Source: Flavobacterium profundi
GTDB taxonomy: Bacteria; Bacteroidota; Bacteroidia; Flavobacteriales; Flavobacteriaceae
Direction: 5' to 3'
Assembly: GCF_006491645.1 (NCBI RefSeq)
Contig: NZ_VDCZ01000007.1
Location: forward strand, 153,626-217,625
Length of the DNA stretch: 64,000 nt
The translations under genes were made by a program, and so were the position numbers. Of this stretch, positions 32,261 through 41,691 are shown in pieces (positions within the stretch are counted from its first letter, which is position 1; each line of letters opens with the position of its first letter). A model generated the notes under the pieces. That model searched no databases. It was given only the letters and a program-made list of their open reading frames with translations, and had not been told where the DNA came from.

Positions 32261-32293
32261 AAACTCAGTCATTAATTTTGACTGGGTTTTTTT
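32261..32293 (+). terminator. Intrinsic terminator between hppD and the DUF3108 gene
   Basis: An 11-bp stem (AAACTCAGTCA / TGACTGGGTTT, one G-U pair) with a 7-nt loop and a run of seven Ts. It ends either the hppD operon or the short leader transcript starting near 32180, and lies 52 bp upstream of the next gene. Confidence 0.8.
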
Positions 32294-32344
32294 GTTTCTT
32301 ATTTTTGGAACAGAAATTGCACTCTTTTCTTAAAAAATAAAATT

Positions 32345-33118
32345 ATGAAAAAAATTATAGTACTACTTCTAGTTTTTATTTCTACAAATTCATTTGTTCA
32401 AAAAGAGGATGCGTTTACCACAGGAGAGTGGTTTAAGCTTCGTATTCATTATGGTTTAGTAAATGCAGGATATGCTACTCTGGAAATTAAAGAAGCTGTC
32501 AGAAACAATCATAAGGTACATCATGTGCAAGGAAAAGGGTGGACCACTGGAATGACAAAATTATTTTTTGAAGTTAAAGATGATTACCAAAGTTTTTTTG
32601 ATAAGGAAACAGGTAAACCGTATCAATTTTTAAGAAAAATTGATGAAGGAGGATACACTAAATATCAAGAAGGATTCTTCAATCAAGATAATAATACGGT
32701 TCGAGTTAAAGATTATAAAAATGATACAGAAAACACCTATTCCGTTCCTGAAAATGTGCAAGATATAGTATCTTCATTTTATTATTTACGAAATCATCCC
32801 AAAATTGATACTTTAAAAGAAGGAGAATCTATTACGATAGATATGTTTTTTGATAATGAAACTACAAAGTTTAAGTTAAAATATATTGGTAAAGAAGATA
32901 TAAAAACTAAATTTGGAAAAATTTCTTGTAAAGTTTTCAGACCTTACGTTCAAGCAGGAAGAGTTTTTAAAGAAGAAGAAAGTTTAACTGTTTGGATTTC
33001 AGATGATGACAACAAAATTCCAGTGCGAATTAAAGCGAGTTTAGCGGTTGGATCATTGAAGGCTGATTTAGATGCTTTTAAGGGATTAAAACACTCTTTT
33101 AAAGTAAAAGTTGACTAA
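32345..33118 (+). CDS. DUF3108 domain-containing exported protein
   Basis: 257 residues with an N-terminal signal peptide (MKKIIVLLLVFISTNSFVQ). The mature part is beta-rich: WFKLRIHYGLVNAGYATLEI and VRIKASLAVGSLKADLDAF are typical of DUF3108, a lipocalin-like periplasmic barrel of unknown role. Its stop overlaps the ATG of the tryptophan 2,3-dioxygenase gene by one base, so the two are translationally coupled. I know of no functional link between them. Confidence 0.85.
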   Translation: MKKIIVLLLVFISTNSFVQKEDAFTTGEWFKLRIHYGLVNAGYATLEIKEAVRNNHKVHHVQGKGWTTGMTKLFFEVKDDYQSFFDKETGKPYQFLRKIDEGGYTKYQEGFFNQDNNTVRVKDYKNDTENTYSVPENVQDIVSSFYYLRNHPKIDTLKEGESITIDMFFDNETTKFKLKYIGKEDIKTKFGKISCKVFRPYVQAGRVFKEEESLTVWISDDDNKIPVRIKASLAVGSLKADLDAFKGLKHSFKVKVD

Positions 33119-34050
33119 TGGAAGTAACACCAGAATTACAGCATCAATTAAATAGAATTGATGAAAAGTATAAAGCAATTAATCAAAATACAGAAACACA
33201 TCTCGAAGGCCTTTTATGGTCTAAGCCTATAACGTATTGGGATTACATTCAAACCGATGCGCTTCTAAATTTGCAAATTCAAAGAACCACATTGCCTGAT
33301 GAAATGGTCTTTATCATGTACCATCAAGTGAATGAATTGTTGTTTAAAATGATTCTTTGGGAAATTGATCAATTAGCGCATACAACTATGCCTACAACCG
33401 ATTATTTCACTGAAAAATTAGGTAGAATAAGTCGTTACTTTGACATGTTGACCACTTCTTTTACCATCATGACAGACGGAATGGAACCTGAACAGTACTT
33501 AAAATTTAGAAATACGCTAACACCTGCTAGTGGTTTTCAAAGTGCCCAATATCGATTGATAGAGTTTGCAACCACAGATTTAATTAATTTAATAGACAAT
33601 CGTTTTAGGGCTACCATAGATAGAAACACACCTTATGAACACGCATTTGAGCATTTATATTGGCAAGCAGCGGGTAAAGATTACACAACTGGTGAAAAAA
33701 CGTATCTGATAAAAGAGTTTGAAAGAAAGTATAAAAAAGTGTTTTTGGATTTTATGGAAGAATATAATACCATAAATCTTTGGAGAAAATACAAACAATT
33801 ACCTCAAGAAGATCAAAACAATAACGCATTGATTGATGCCATGCGCCATTTAGATAAAACAATAAACATTACATGGGTAATGGGTCATTTTAATGCTGCT
33901 AAAAAATACATTGAAAGTGTACCTGGAAATCATGAGGCAACAGGTGGAAGTGATTGGAAAAAATACATGTTGCCTAAATATCAAAAACGAATATTTTTTC
34001 CAGAATTATGGTCAGATGATGAAATAGCAAACTGGGGTGAAAATGTTTAA
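33118..34050 (+). CDS. kynA: Tryptophan 2,3-dioxygenase family protein
   Basis: 310 residues, all-helical, cytoplasmic haem enzyme. Recognisable segments: HLEGLLWSKPITYWDYIQTD, MVFIMYHQVNELLFKMILWE (substrate pocket), LTPASGFQSAQYRLIEFA (the active-site SGFQS loop), and HFNAAKKYIESVPGNHEATG with GSDW near the C-terminus. It opens the indole ring of tryptophan to N-formylkynurenine. The product fits the aromatic amino-acid catabolic theme of the neighbouring hmgA/hppD genes. It overlaps the following peptidase gene by 8 bp. Confidence 0.92.
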   Translation: MEVTPELQHQLNRIDEKYKAINQNTETHLEGLLWSKPITYWDYIQTDALLNLQIQRTTLPDEMVFIMYHQVNELLFKMILWEIDQLAHTTMPTTDYFTEKLGRISRYFDMLTTSFTIMTDGMEPEQYLKFRNTLTPASGFQSAQYRLIEFATTDLINLIDNRFRATIDRNTPYEHAFEHLYWQAAGKDYTTGEKTYLIKEFERKYKKVFLDFMEEYNTINLWRKYKQLPQEDQNNNALIDAMRHLDKTINITWVMGHFNAAKKYIESVPGNHEATGGSDWKKYMLPKYQKRIFFPELWSDDEIANWGENV

Positions 34051-35305
34051 AATTAAAAAAACTAATATATTGAGATACTTAGCACTATTACTACTGATAA
34101 CCATTATTTTCTCTTGCGACAAAAAAGAAGAAAAAAAAGAAGTACCTAAAAAAGTTGAAAAAAAGGAGCCTATTATAAAAGAATATGGTTTTATTTTCAA
34201 TAATTATAAAGTAGTTCGAGATACTATAAAATCAGGAGATAATTTAGGGCTAATTTTTGACAAATATAAATTGCCAGATAGTTTACGTACTTTTGATGTA
34301 GTTGAGAAAGTGAAAGATTCTTTTAATCCTAGAATGATTAAAATTGGAAAGCCTTATCTTTTATTCTTAGATAAAAATCATCCCAATGAATTACAAGCAT
34401 TAGTCTATGTGAAAAATCCAATAGAATATGCGGTTATCGATTTTAGAGATTCCATTCATGTGAGTAATAAAAGAAAAGCAACCTCTTTAAAAAGAAGAAC
34501 TATTGCTGCTGAAATTGAAGGCTCTTTTTCTGAAACTTTAGCAAATGCAGGAGCTAGTCCTGCGCTAGCCTCTCGATTAGCAAAAGTGTATGAATATTCT
34601 ATCGATTTCTTTAAAATTCAAAAAGGAGATAAATTTTGTGCAACTATATATGAACGTTTTATTGAAGATTCTATATATGCAGGAGTTGAAAGCGTAGAGT
34701 CTACTTATTTTAAACATAGAGGAAAAGTGTTTTATGCGTTTCCTTATAAATTAAACCCAGAACAAAATTTACCAGACTATTATGATGAAAATGGAAATGG
34801 TCTAAAAAGTATGTTTTTAAAAGCACCTTTAGACTATTTTAGAATATCTTCTCGTTTTTCGGGAAGACGTTTTCATCCCGTGCAAAAAAGATGGAAAGCA
34901 CATAACGGTACTGATTATGCTGCTGCAACAGGAACTCCAATTAAAACGACCGCTTCAGGAGTTGTAGAAAGAGCAGGTTATACTTCTGGTAATGGTAATT
35001 ATGTGAAAGTGCGCCATAATGGTACCTATTCTACACAGTATTTACACATGTCTAAAATTCTAGTTAAAAAAGGGCAATATGTTACTCAAGGTCAAGTAAT
35101 AGGAAAGGTAGGTAGTACAGGTTTAGCTACAGGTCCACATGTGTGTTATCGATTTTGGAAAAATGGCGTACAAGTAGATCCTTTACGATTGCAATTGCCT
35201 AGTGCTGAACCTATGAAAAAAGAAGCGAAAGAACAATATTTAAAATACATTGAACCTTTGAAAAAAGAGTTAGATAGTGTAATGACCACTAAATTTAAAG
35301 AATAA
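34043..35305 (+). CDS. M23-family peptidoglycan peptidase, lipoprotein
   Basis: 420 residues from ATG 34043 (an in-frame GTG lies at 34037). Lipoprotein signal ending in IIFSC, then a Lys/Glu-rich linker, a ~200-residue N-terminal domain, and the LytM/M23 domain: H287-NGTD291 (zinc His and Asp), QYLHMSKIL, and GPH366-VC368. The usual final motif is HxH; here the second His is Cys, a form I recall from other Bacteroidota. It probably trims cell-wall crosslinks in the periplasm. The gene is followed with a 1-base overlap by pgi. Confidence 0.9.
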   Translation: MFKIKKTNILRYLALLLLITIIFSCDKKEEKKEVPKKVEKKEPIIKEYGFIFNNYKVVRDTIKSGDNLGLIFDKYKLPDSLRTFDVVEKVKDSFNPRMIKIGKPYLLFLDKNHPNELQALVYVKNPIEYAVIDFRDSIHVSNKRKATSLKRRTIAAEIEGSFSETLANAGASPALASRLAKVYEYSIDFFKIQKGDKFCATIYERFIEDSIYAGVESVESTYFKHRGKVFYAFPYKLNPEQNLPDYYDENGNGLKSMFLKAPLDYFRISSRFSGRRFHPVQKRWKAHNGTDYAAATGTPIKTTASGVVERAGYTSGNGNYVKVRHNGTYSTQYLHMSKILVKKGQYVTQGQVIGKVGSTGLATGPHVCYRFWKNGVQVDPLRLQLPSAEPMKKEAKEQYLKYIEPLKKELDSVMTTKFKE

Positions 35306-36942
35306 TGACTTTAGAAACAATCAATCCGTCTGGAACAGTTGCTTGGCAAAAATTAAGAGCTCATTTTGAAAAAATGGAATATGTTTCCATGAAAGAAATG
35401 TTTGTAAATGACAAGCAAAGAGCTGAGAAATTTAATATCGAATGGCACGATTTTCTTGTTGATTTTTCTAAAAATAAAATTACAGAAGAAACGATTAATT
35501 TATTGGTCGAATTAGCAAATGAAGTAGGATTAAAAAATGCTATTGAAGCTTATTTTTCTGGTGAAGCTATTAATCAAACTGAGAACCGCGCAGTCTTACA
35601 TACCGCTTTAAGGGCAAAAGAAAATGATGTAGTTTTGGTAGATGGAATCAATGTAATGCCAGAAGTATATCAGGTTAAAAAAGACATTCAAAATTTCACT
35701 TCAGAAATTATAGATGGTACAAGAAAAGGCTATACAAATAAAACGTTTACCGATGTCGTAAACATTGGAATTGGAGGTTCAGACTTAGGACCAGCCATGG
35801 TTGTTGAAGCCTTACAGTATTATAAGAATCATTTGAATGTTCATTTTGTTTCCAATGTAGATGGAGATCATGTAAATGAAATTATTAAGAAATTAAACCC
35901 TGAAACTACACTTTTTGTTATTGTTTCAAAAACATTTACAACCCAAGAAACCCTTTCTAATGCAGAAACAATTCGAGCTTGGTTTTTAAATCATGCAGAA
36001 CAAGAAGATGTTGCCAAACATTTTGTAGCAGTTTCTACTAATATTAAAAATGTAACACAATTTGGAATTGCGGAAGAAAATATTTTTCCAATGTGGGACT
36101 GGGTTGGAGGACGTTTTTCTCTTTGGAGTGCTGTAGGTTTAACTATTAGTTTGGCTGTTGGTTTTGATCATTTTAATCAATTGTTAGAAGGTGCTAATAA
36201 AATGGATACTCATTTTAAAGAAACTCCTTTTGATAAAAATATACCTGTTGTACTTGCGTTATTAAGTATTTGGTACAATAATTTTTTTGGAGCTGAAACA
36301 GAAGCTTTAATACCCTACACACAATATTTGCAAAAACTAGCTCCTTATTTGCAACAAGGTATCATGGAAAGTAATGGTAAAAGTATCGCTCGTGATGGCA
36401 ATCCTGTTAATTACCAAACTGGAACAATTATTTGGGGTGAACCTGGGACTAATTCTCAACATGCTTTTTTTCAATTAATTCATCAAGGAACTAAATTAAT
36501 TCCTACAGACTTTATTGGATTTAAAAAAGCCTTGTATGGAAATAAAGACCACCATGATAAATTAATGTCTAATTTCTTTGCGCAAACTGAAGCTTTGCTA
36601 ATGGGAAAAACAGAAAAACAAGTACAAGCTGAATTTGAAAAGGCAAATATAACAGGTGAAAAAGCAACTTTCTTATTGCCTTTCAAAGTTTTTGATGGCG
36701 ATAAACCAACAAATACCTTATTAATCGAAAAGCTAACACCAGAAACTTTAGGTTCTTTAATTGCGCTTTACGAACATAAAATATTTGTACAAGGTATTAT
36801 TTGGAATATTTTTAGTTATGACCAATGGGGTGTAGAGCTTGGCAAACAATTAGCAAATTCAATTTTATCTGAAATACATACTGGTGAAATTAAAAATCAC
36901 GATAGTTCTACGCATTTTTTGTTAAAGAAATACTTACAATAA
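35305..36942 (+). CDS. pgi: Glucose-6-phosphate isomerase
   Basis: 545 residues. Signature segments: [18 protein letters not shown] (sugar-phosphate loop), [37 protein letters not shown] and [12 protein letters not shown], with catalytic Glu in [13 protein letters not shown] and His in [11 protein letters not shown]. It interconverts glucose-6-phosphate and fructose-6-phosphate. The length matches the long E. coli-type enzyme. Start and preceding stop share one base. A hairpin terminator lies 18 bp downstream. Confidence 0.97.
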   Translation: MTLETINPSGTVAWQKLRAHFEKMEYVSMKEMFVNDKQRAEKFNIEWHDFLVDFSKNKITEETINLLVELANEVGLKNAIEAYFSGEAINQTENRAVLHTALRAKENDVVLVDGINVMPEVYQVKKDIQNFTSEIIDGTRKGYTNKTFTDVVNIGIGGSDLGPAMVVEALQYYKNHLNVHFVSNVDGDHVNEIIKKLNPETTLFVIVSKTFTTQETLSNAETIRAWFLNHAEQEDVAKHFVAVSTNIKNVTQFGIAEENIFPMWDWVGGRFSLWSAVGLTISLAVGFDHFNQLLEGANKMDTHFKETPFDKNIPVVLALLSIWYNNFFGAETEALIPYTQYLQKLAPYLQQGIMESNGKSIARDGNPVNYQTGTIIWGEPGTNSQHAFFQLIHQGTKLIPTDFIGFKKALYGNKDHHDKLMSNFFAQTEALLMGKTEKQVQAEFEKANITGEKATFLLPFKVFDGDKPTNTLLIEKLTPETLGSLIALYEHKIFVQGIIWNIFSYDQWGVELGKQLANSILSEIHTGEIKNHDSSTHFLLKKYLQ

Positions 36943-36960
36943 AAATAGATTTATATTTTG

Positions 36961-36993
36961 AAAAGGCATATTTACAAAAATATGTCTTTTTTT
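36961..36993 (+). terminator. Intrinsic terminator of pgi
   Basis: A 13-bp stem (AAAAGGCATATTT / AAATATGTCTTTT, one G-U pair) with ACAA loop and T run, 18 bp after the pgi stop. Confidence 0.78.
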
Positions 36994-37304
36994 ATTATAT
37001 TGAATCAGCTTTTTTTATTTGAAAATAAAGTTATAAATACCAAATGATATTTGTTGTTTGAAAGGTGATTGTATATAAAATGATAATCTTATTTCATAAA
37101 TAATGATTTATTTTGAAAAATATGCGTTGTTTTAATTAATTTTTTGATAATATTTTTATTTTTTTTAATATAAATGAAGGTTATTTAAAATTTAGTATAA
37201 AAAAAAGATACAATTGCAATAAAATCACCTCTTTTGCAATGTTAACATTTACTTAACATACAACTCAAATGCTTGTGCCAATTTTGCAAAAAAATTAACA
37301 ACAA
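36994..37304. other. AT-rich gap upstream of the TonB-dependent receptor gene
   Basis: About 310 bp with no credible ORF or RNA gene. It is strongly AT-rich (runs of T/A around 37130-37200) and must hold the receptor promoter; TTGCAA words occur at 37233-37238 and near 37285, but no clean TTG-N19-TAnnTTTG pair is visible. Confidence 0.6.
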
Positions 37305-40055
37305 ATGAGAGTTTTTAAAAAATTAATGATGCTTGGGTTATTTTTATTAGCAACCCAAACCATTTTTTCTCAATCTAAAATAACTGGAACAGTTATAGAT
37401 GGAGATTTTAACGGACCATTACCTGGTGCAAACGTATTTGTAAAAGGTACAAAAGATGGAGCGACAACAGGATTTGATGGTAAATTTGAATTTACTACTA
37501 CTATGACTTCAGGTGAAATTGTAGTTTCTTATTTAGGTTTTGAAACTGTAGTTATACCTTTTTCTGGTTCATCTAATTTAGGAAACGTTTCTTTAAAATC
37601 AAATGAAAATCAATTAGAGTCTGTAGTTTTAATTGGTAAAGGTGTTATTGACGTAGCGAAAGACAGAAAAACACCTGTTGCTGTATCAACTATTAAAGCA
37701 ACTGAAATCCAAGAAAAATTAGGGAACCAAGAATTCCCAGAGATGTTAGTAAACACACCATCTGTGTATGCTACAAAATCTGGTGGTGGATTTGGAGATT
37801 CAAGAATCAACATTCGTGGATTTGATCAAAGAAATATTGCAGTAATGATTAACGGGGTTCCTGTTAACGATATGGAAAATGGAGCAGTATACTGGAGTAA
37901 CTGGGCTGGATTATCTGATGTAACTTCTGCTATGCAAGTTCAAAGAGGTTTAGGATCATCCAAATTAGCAATTTCTTCTGTTGGAGGTACAATCAATGTA
38001 ATTACTAGAACTTCTGAAATGAAACAAGGAGGAGTAGTTTCTGTTGGTGTTGCTAACGATGATTACTTAAAAACACAAGCCTCTTATTCTACAGGTAAAA
38101 TGGAAAATGGTTTCTCTACTTCTATTTTATTATCTAGAACGCAAGGTAACATGTTTGCTGATGGAACAAAATTCGAAGGGCATAATTATTTTATAGCTTT
38201 CGGTTACGAATTAAACGAAAAACATAATTTCCAATTTACTTTCACAGGTGCTCCACAATGGCACAACCAAAGAAGTTTTGCAAATACTATTGCAACCTAT
38301 TTACAATATGGAGATCCAGTTAATAAAATACCAAATACAAGATACAATTCAGATTGGGGTTACTTAAATGGAAGAGAGTATTCTTGGGTTAGAAACTTTT
38401 ATCACAAACCAGTTGCTTCTTTAAACTGGGATTTCACAATCAACGATAAAATGAAATTAACGACAGTCCTTTACGGTTCTTGGGGACGTGGTGGAGGAAC
38501 TGGAAATATTGGAAAAAGTCCATTCTCATATAAAACTGTTGATGGTTTAGTTCCTTTTGATGATTTTGTTGCTTTCAATAGAGGTCAATATAATCCAGCT
38601 ACAGGTCAATCAGTAACACCTATTACTGGTGCACAAGTAAGTCAAAATGCAAATGGAGACTATCAAACTAGTAGATCAGTTGGTTTTACAAGAAGAGCAT
38701 CTATTAATTCACACGATTGGTATGGTGGTGTAATTAACTTAAACACTAAATTAACAGATGAATTAACATTAGATTTTGGTATTGATGCACGTACTTACAA
38801 AGGGTATCATTTTAGAAATATTAATGATAGATTAGGTGCTGATGTTTATTTAGACAATAGAGATATTAATAATCCTGATAGATTATTATATGAAACTTAT
38901 GAAGCAACTCCAAGTTGGAATCCAATAACTAATATTAAAAATCAAGAAAAAATTGAGTATAACAACAATGGTTATGTAAGATGGTATGGTGCCTTTACTC
39001 AATTAGAATATGCGACTGATAAATTATCTGCATTTATTCAAGGAGCAGTTTCTCAACAAGGGTTTAGTAGAGAAGATACTTTCATATATTTAGAATCAGA
39101 TCCATTATACAAAACTGATTTCGAAAATATTCTTGGAGGTAATATAAAAGGAGGTGCTAATTATAACATTGACGAAAAAAACAATGTATTTGCTAATGCA
39201 GGTTATTATTCAAAACAACCTTTCTTTAATGCTGTATACAGAAACAATCAATCTGTTGTAGCTGATGATTTAACTAATGAAAAAATCCTTGGGATAGAAG
39301 CAGGATACGGATTTAATTCTCCTTACTTCAATGCCAAACTGAATTTATATTATACTTCTTGGAAAGATAGATATCAAAGATCAAGTGATTCAGATAGTTC
39401 TAACAGAGGTGGTTATTATGATATTAATAAATTAAATGAAACACATTCAGGGGTTGAATTAGAATTAAATGCAAAACCAATCAATAAGTTAAATATTAAC
39501 GCAATGTTTTCTTATGGAATGTGGGATTACAATGGAAATGCTGAATTTAATAGATTTGATCAAAATAACACTTTACTTGGTAATGGTGATATCTATCTTG
39601 ATAAAGTAAAAGTTGGTGATGCCGCACAAATGACAGCTTCATTTGGAGCAGGTTATGAAGTGTTAAAAGGATTAAAAGTAGATGCTAATTATAGATTTGT
39701 AGATAAATTATACGCAAGTATTGATCCAGCGAGATTTTTAACTGAAGATAATAAAGGTACATTAGAATTACCAAATTACGGACTAATGGATGCTGGTATT
39801 TCTTATAAAATGTTAGTTGGTAAAGATAAAGATAAGTCAGTAAGTTTACGTTTCAACATGAATAACGTTTTAAACGAAATTTACATTGCAGAATCTAGAA
39901 CTAATATTTTTGCAGATGATTTGGTTAACTCAAGTAACCCAGCTGCTGGTACTTACGCATCAAATAATAGATTATACAACGGAGTAGCTGATGCTAACCA
40001 AGTATTTTTTGGATTTGGAAGAACTTGGAACTTTACTTTAAGATACCAGTTTTAA
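37305..40055 (+). CDS. TonB-dependent outer-membrane receptor
   Basis: 916 residues. Signal peptide (MRVFKKLMMLGLFLLATQTI, FSQ), then a carboxypeptidase-regulatory-like domain (ITGTVIDGDFNGPLPGANVF, ~25-105), a plug domain (EFPEMLVNTPSVYATKSGGG, FGDSRINIRGFDQRNIAVMI, ~125-235) and a 22-strand-type barrel ending in TWNFTLRYQF with the terminal aromatic. There is no SusD gene nearby, so it is not a classic glycan utilisation pair; the substrate (siderophore, vitamin, peptide) is not evident. It is monocistronic, between a long AT-rich leader and a strong terminator. Confidence 0.93.
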   Translation: MRVFKKLMMLGLFLLATQTIFSQSKITGTVIDGDFNGPLPGANVFVKGTKDGATTGFDGKFEFTTTMTSGEIVVSYLGFETVVIPFSGSSNLGNVSLKSNENQLESVVLIGKGVIDVAKDRKTPVAVSTIKATEIQEKLGNQEFPEMLVNTPSVYATKSGGGFGDSRINIRGFDQRNIAVMINGVPVNDMENGAVYWSNWAGLSDVTSAMQVQRGLGSSKLAISSVGGTINVITRTSEMKQGGVVSVGVANDDYLKTQASYSTGKMENGFSTSILLSRTQGNMFADGTKFEGHNYFIAFGYELNEKHNFQFTFTGAPQWHNQRSFANTIATYLQYGDPVNKIPNTRYNSDWGYLNGREYSWVRNFYHKPVASLNWDFTINDKMKLTTVLYGSWGRGGGTGNIGKSPFSYKTVDGLVPFDDFVAFNRGQYNPATGQSVTPITGAQVSQNANGDYQTSRSVGFTRRASINSHDWYGGVINLNTKLTDELTLDFGIDARTYKGYHFRNINDRLGADVYLDNRDINNPDRLLYETYEATPSWNPITNIKNQEKIEYNNNGYVRWYGAFTQLEYATDKLSAFIQGAVSQQGFSREDTFIYLESDPLYKTDFENILGGNIKGGANYNIDEKNNVFANAGYYSKQPFFNAVYRNNQSVVADDLTNEKILGIEAGYGFNSPYFNAKLNLYYTSWKDRYQRSSDSDSSNRGGYYDINKLNETHSGVELELNAKPINKLNINAMFSYGMWDYNGNAEFNRFDQNNTLLGNGDIYLDKVKVGDAAQMTASFGAGYEVLKGLKVDANYRFVDKLYASIDPARFLTEDNKGTLELPNYGLMDAGISYKMLVGKDKDKSVSLRFNMNNVLNEIYIAESRTNIFADDLVNSSNPAAGTYASNNRLYNGVADANQVFFGFGRTWNFTLRYQF

Positions 40056-40076
40056 TATAAATTCATGCAACATTAT

Positions 40077-40111
40077 AAAACCGCTTCACAATTTTGTGAA
40101 GCGGTTTTTTT
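40077..40111 (+). terminator. Intrinsic terminator of the TonB-dependent receptor gene
   Basis: A 14-bp perfect stem (AAAACCGCTTCACA / TGTGAAGCGGTTTT) with an ATTT loop and T run. Confidence 0.9.
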
Positions 40112-40151
40112 ATTTTCCTATCTTTGTTACATAACATTTAAATGAACTAGT

Positions 40152-40577
40152 ATGTATACCACTTTACAATCCGCCCATTCTATATTTGCTTACATTGTTT
40201 TAACGGTTTTATTTTTAGCAGCTGTTAATGCTATAATGGGAATAGTTTCTAAAAAATTATTTACTGATAAAGACTTGCGCATTTCTTTATTTGCATTAAT
40301 TCTTTCACACATGCAGTTGCTAATTGGTTTAATTTTATACTTTATTTCTCCTAAAGGATCTGCAATGCTAGGTGAAATGAAAGATTCGGCTATGCGATTA
40401 ACTTCATTAGAACATCCTTTAATTAATATTATCGCTTTAGTATTAATTACTATCGGTTGGTCAAAACATAAAAAAGAAGAAAGTAATAATGGAAAATTTA
40501 AAAAGATTGCCATTTTTTATACCATCGGTTTCTTATTAATTTTATCTAGAATTCCTTGGACAAGCTGGTTAAGCTAA
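40152..40577 (+). CDS. Small four-helix membrane protein, unknown function
   Basis: 141 residues with four predicted membrane helices (about 9-30, 43-66, 84-103, 117-136). Conserved-looking His residues H9 (near the start of helix 1), H53 (ILSHMQLLIG) and H88 (EHPLINIIAL) suggest a possible haem or cofactor site. Similar flavobacterial proteins are variously labelled cytochrome b-like or, wrongly, ribosomal protein L27. I cannot assign a function. The next gene, rlpA-like, begins 20 bp downstream. Confidence 0.75.
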   Translation: MYTTLQSAHSIFAYIVLTVLFLAAVNAIMGIVSKKLFTDKDLRISLFALILSHMQLLIGLILYFISPKGSAMLGEMKDSAMRLTSLEHPLINIIALVLITIGWSKHKKEESNNGKFKKIAIFYTIGFLLILSRIPWTSWLS

Positions 40578-40597
40578 TTCTTTAAAAAATAGAGAAG

Positions 40598-41083
40598 ATG
40601 AAAATTTATAGTGTTACCATACCATTTTTACTTCTTCTTATTAGTATCAGTAGTTTTACTTGTAAACAAAACGAACCGTTTTCAAGTAAAACTATTTTTT
40701 TAGATACCTTAACAAAAGACACGGTTCTGTTAGACACCATTGTTGTCGATTCTATTATCGTTGAAATACCTACTCCTATAGTTTTTTATAAGGAAAAAGT
40801 GCATGCTTCTTATTACCATGATAAATTTAATGGTAAAAGAACAGCAAGTGGTTCCATTTTTAATAATTCTGAATATACTGCAGCACATAAAAAAATACCT
40901 TTTGGAACTCAAGTTTTGGTTACTAATATAGCTAATAATAAAACGGTTATTGTTACAATAACAGACAGAGGACCTTTTACAAAAGGTAGAGAAATCGATT
41001 TGTCAAAAGCGGCTTTTATGGAACTCTCTGAGCATAAAAACATTGGATTTCTTACCGTAAATCTTCAAATACTAAAAGAATAG
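40598..41083 (+). CDS. RlpA-like double-psi beta-barrel protein
   Basis: 161 residues. A hydrophobic N-terminal signal with a Cys at residue 22 (SSFTC), possibly a lipobox-like site. The C-terminal ~95 residues are a double-psi beta-barrel of the RlpA type: ASYYHDKFNGKRTASGSIFN, YTAAHKKIPFGTQVLVTNIA, VTITDRGPFTKGREIDLSKA. The catalytic Asp is in TDRGPF. RlpA proteins are septal lytic transglycosylases acting on glycan strands without stem peptides; the E. coli-type SPOR domain is missing, so activity or targeting may differ. Confidence 0.86.
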   Translation: MKIYSVTIPFLLLLISISSFTCKQNEPFSSKTIFLDTLTKDTVLLDTIVVDSIIVEIPTPIVFYKEKVHASYYHDKFNGKRTASGSIFNNSEYTAAHKKIPFGTQVLVTNIANNKTVIVTITDRGPFTKGREIDLSKAAFMELSEHKNIGFLTVNLQILKE

Positions 41084-41108
41084 AATCAGCTATAGCTGAT
41101 TTTTTTTT
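41084..41108 (+). terminator. Intrinsic terminator of the rlpA-like gene
   Basis: Perfect palindrome AATCAGCTATAGCTGATT (41084-41101) followed by an uninterrupted T run, directly after the stop codon. Confidence 0.8.
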
Positions 41109-41132
41109 GATTTACATTTAACAAAAAATTAA

Positions 41133-41159
41133 GTTCGTTTAGTTCGGTAATTAACGAAC
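41133..41159. promoter_or_regulatory. Candidate operator of the efflux regulator
   Basis: Inverted repeat GTTCGTT (41133-41139) and AACGAAC (41153-41159), with an extra GTTCGG half-site between. It covers the -33 region in front of the TATCTTTG element at 41166-41173, so a bound regulator would block transcription. Confidence 0.6.
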
Positions 41160-41165
41160 CTAGAG

Positions 41166-41173
41166 TATCTTTG
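41166..41173 (+). promoter_or_regulatory. -7 element of the efflux operon promoter
   Basis: TATCTTTG fits TAnnTTTG and ends 13 bp before the first ATG of the regulator gene. The leader is therefore very short. Confidence 0.65.
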
Positions 41174-41186
41174 CAGGAAATATTTT

Positions 41187-41678
41187 ATGATGCAGGAAGA
41201 AAAACAAGAATTAATTGAAATGTTTGGTGTTCATTTTGAACAATTATACAACATTCCTCCATTGGCATCCCGAATTTTAGGTACTTTAATTATTGATGGA
41301 TGTAAATCAGGACTAACTTTTGAAGAATTAGTGGATAAAATGCAAGCAAGTAAAAGTTCCATCTCCACAAATTTAAATTTACTTTTAAAAATGGAGAAGA
41401 TTTATTACTTCACGGTTTTAGGGGATCGAAAAAAGTATTTCAAAGCCTCTCCTTTAAGTCAGCGTTTAAATAATTACTTAACCTTGGTAAACAACGAATT
41501 ACTTTTAATTGATAAAATTATAAAGTACAGAGAAAAAAACACTTGCTGTTCGCAAGAGAAAATCAATTTGTTAAATAGTTATGCTTATAAAGAACACATG
41601 GAAAAAGCAGAGCAACTTTTGCTAACAACCATTACCAAGTTTAAAGATATAGAAGAAAAAAACCAATTAAATAAATAA
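41187..41678 (+). CDS. GbsR/MarR-family transcriptional regulator of efflux operon
   Basis: 163 residues. Winged-helix segment: RILGTLIIDGCKSGLTFEEL, VDKMQASKSSISTNLNLLLK (recognition helix), then a wing (ILGDRKKYFKASPL-like). The C-terminal half is a dimerisation helix pair with vicinal Cys in NTCCSQEK, a possible redox or metal sensor. It is the first gene of the operon, 13 bp before the adaptor gene, with an inverted repeat in its own promoter, so autoregulation is likely. Two ATGs are adjacent (41187, 41190); either could be used. Confidence 0.88.
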   Translation: MMQEEKQELIEMFGVHFEQLYNIPPLASRILGTLIIDGCKSGLTFEELVDKMQASKSSISTNLNLLLKMEKIYYFTVLGDRKKYFKASPLSQRLNNYLTLVNNELLLIDKIIKYREKNTCCSQEKINLLNSYAYKEHMEKAEQLLLTTITKFKDIEEKNQLNK

Positions 41679-41691
41679 CCTAGATTCTCAA

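Noticed and set aside
40152..40577. Ribosomal protein L27 label for the small membrane protein
   Set aside because: It has four membrane helices and none of the L27 basic N-terminal motif; the label is a known type of annotation error.
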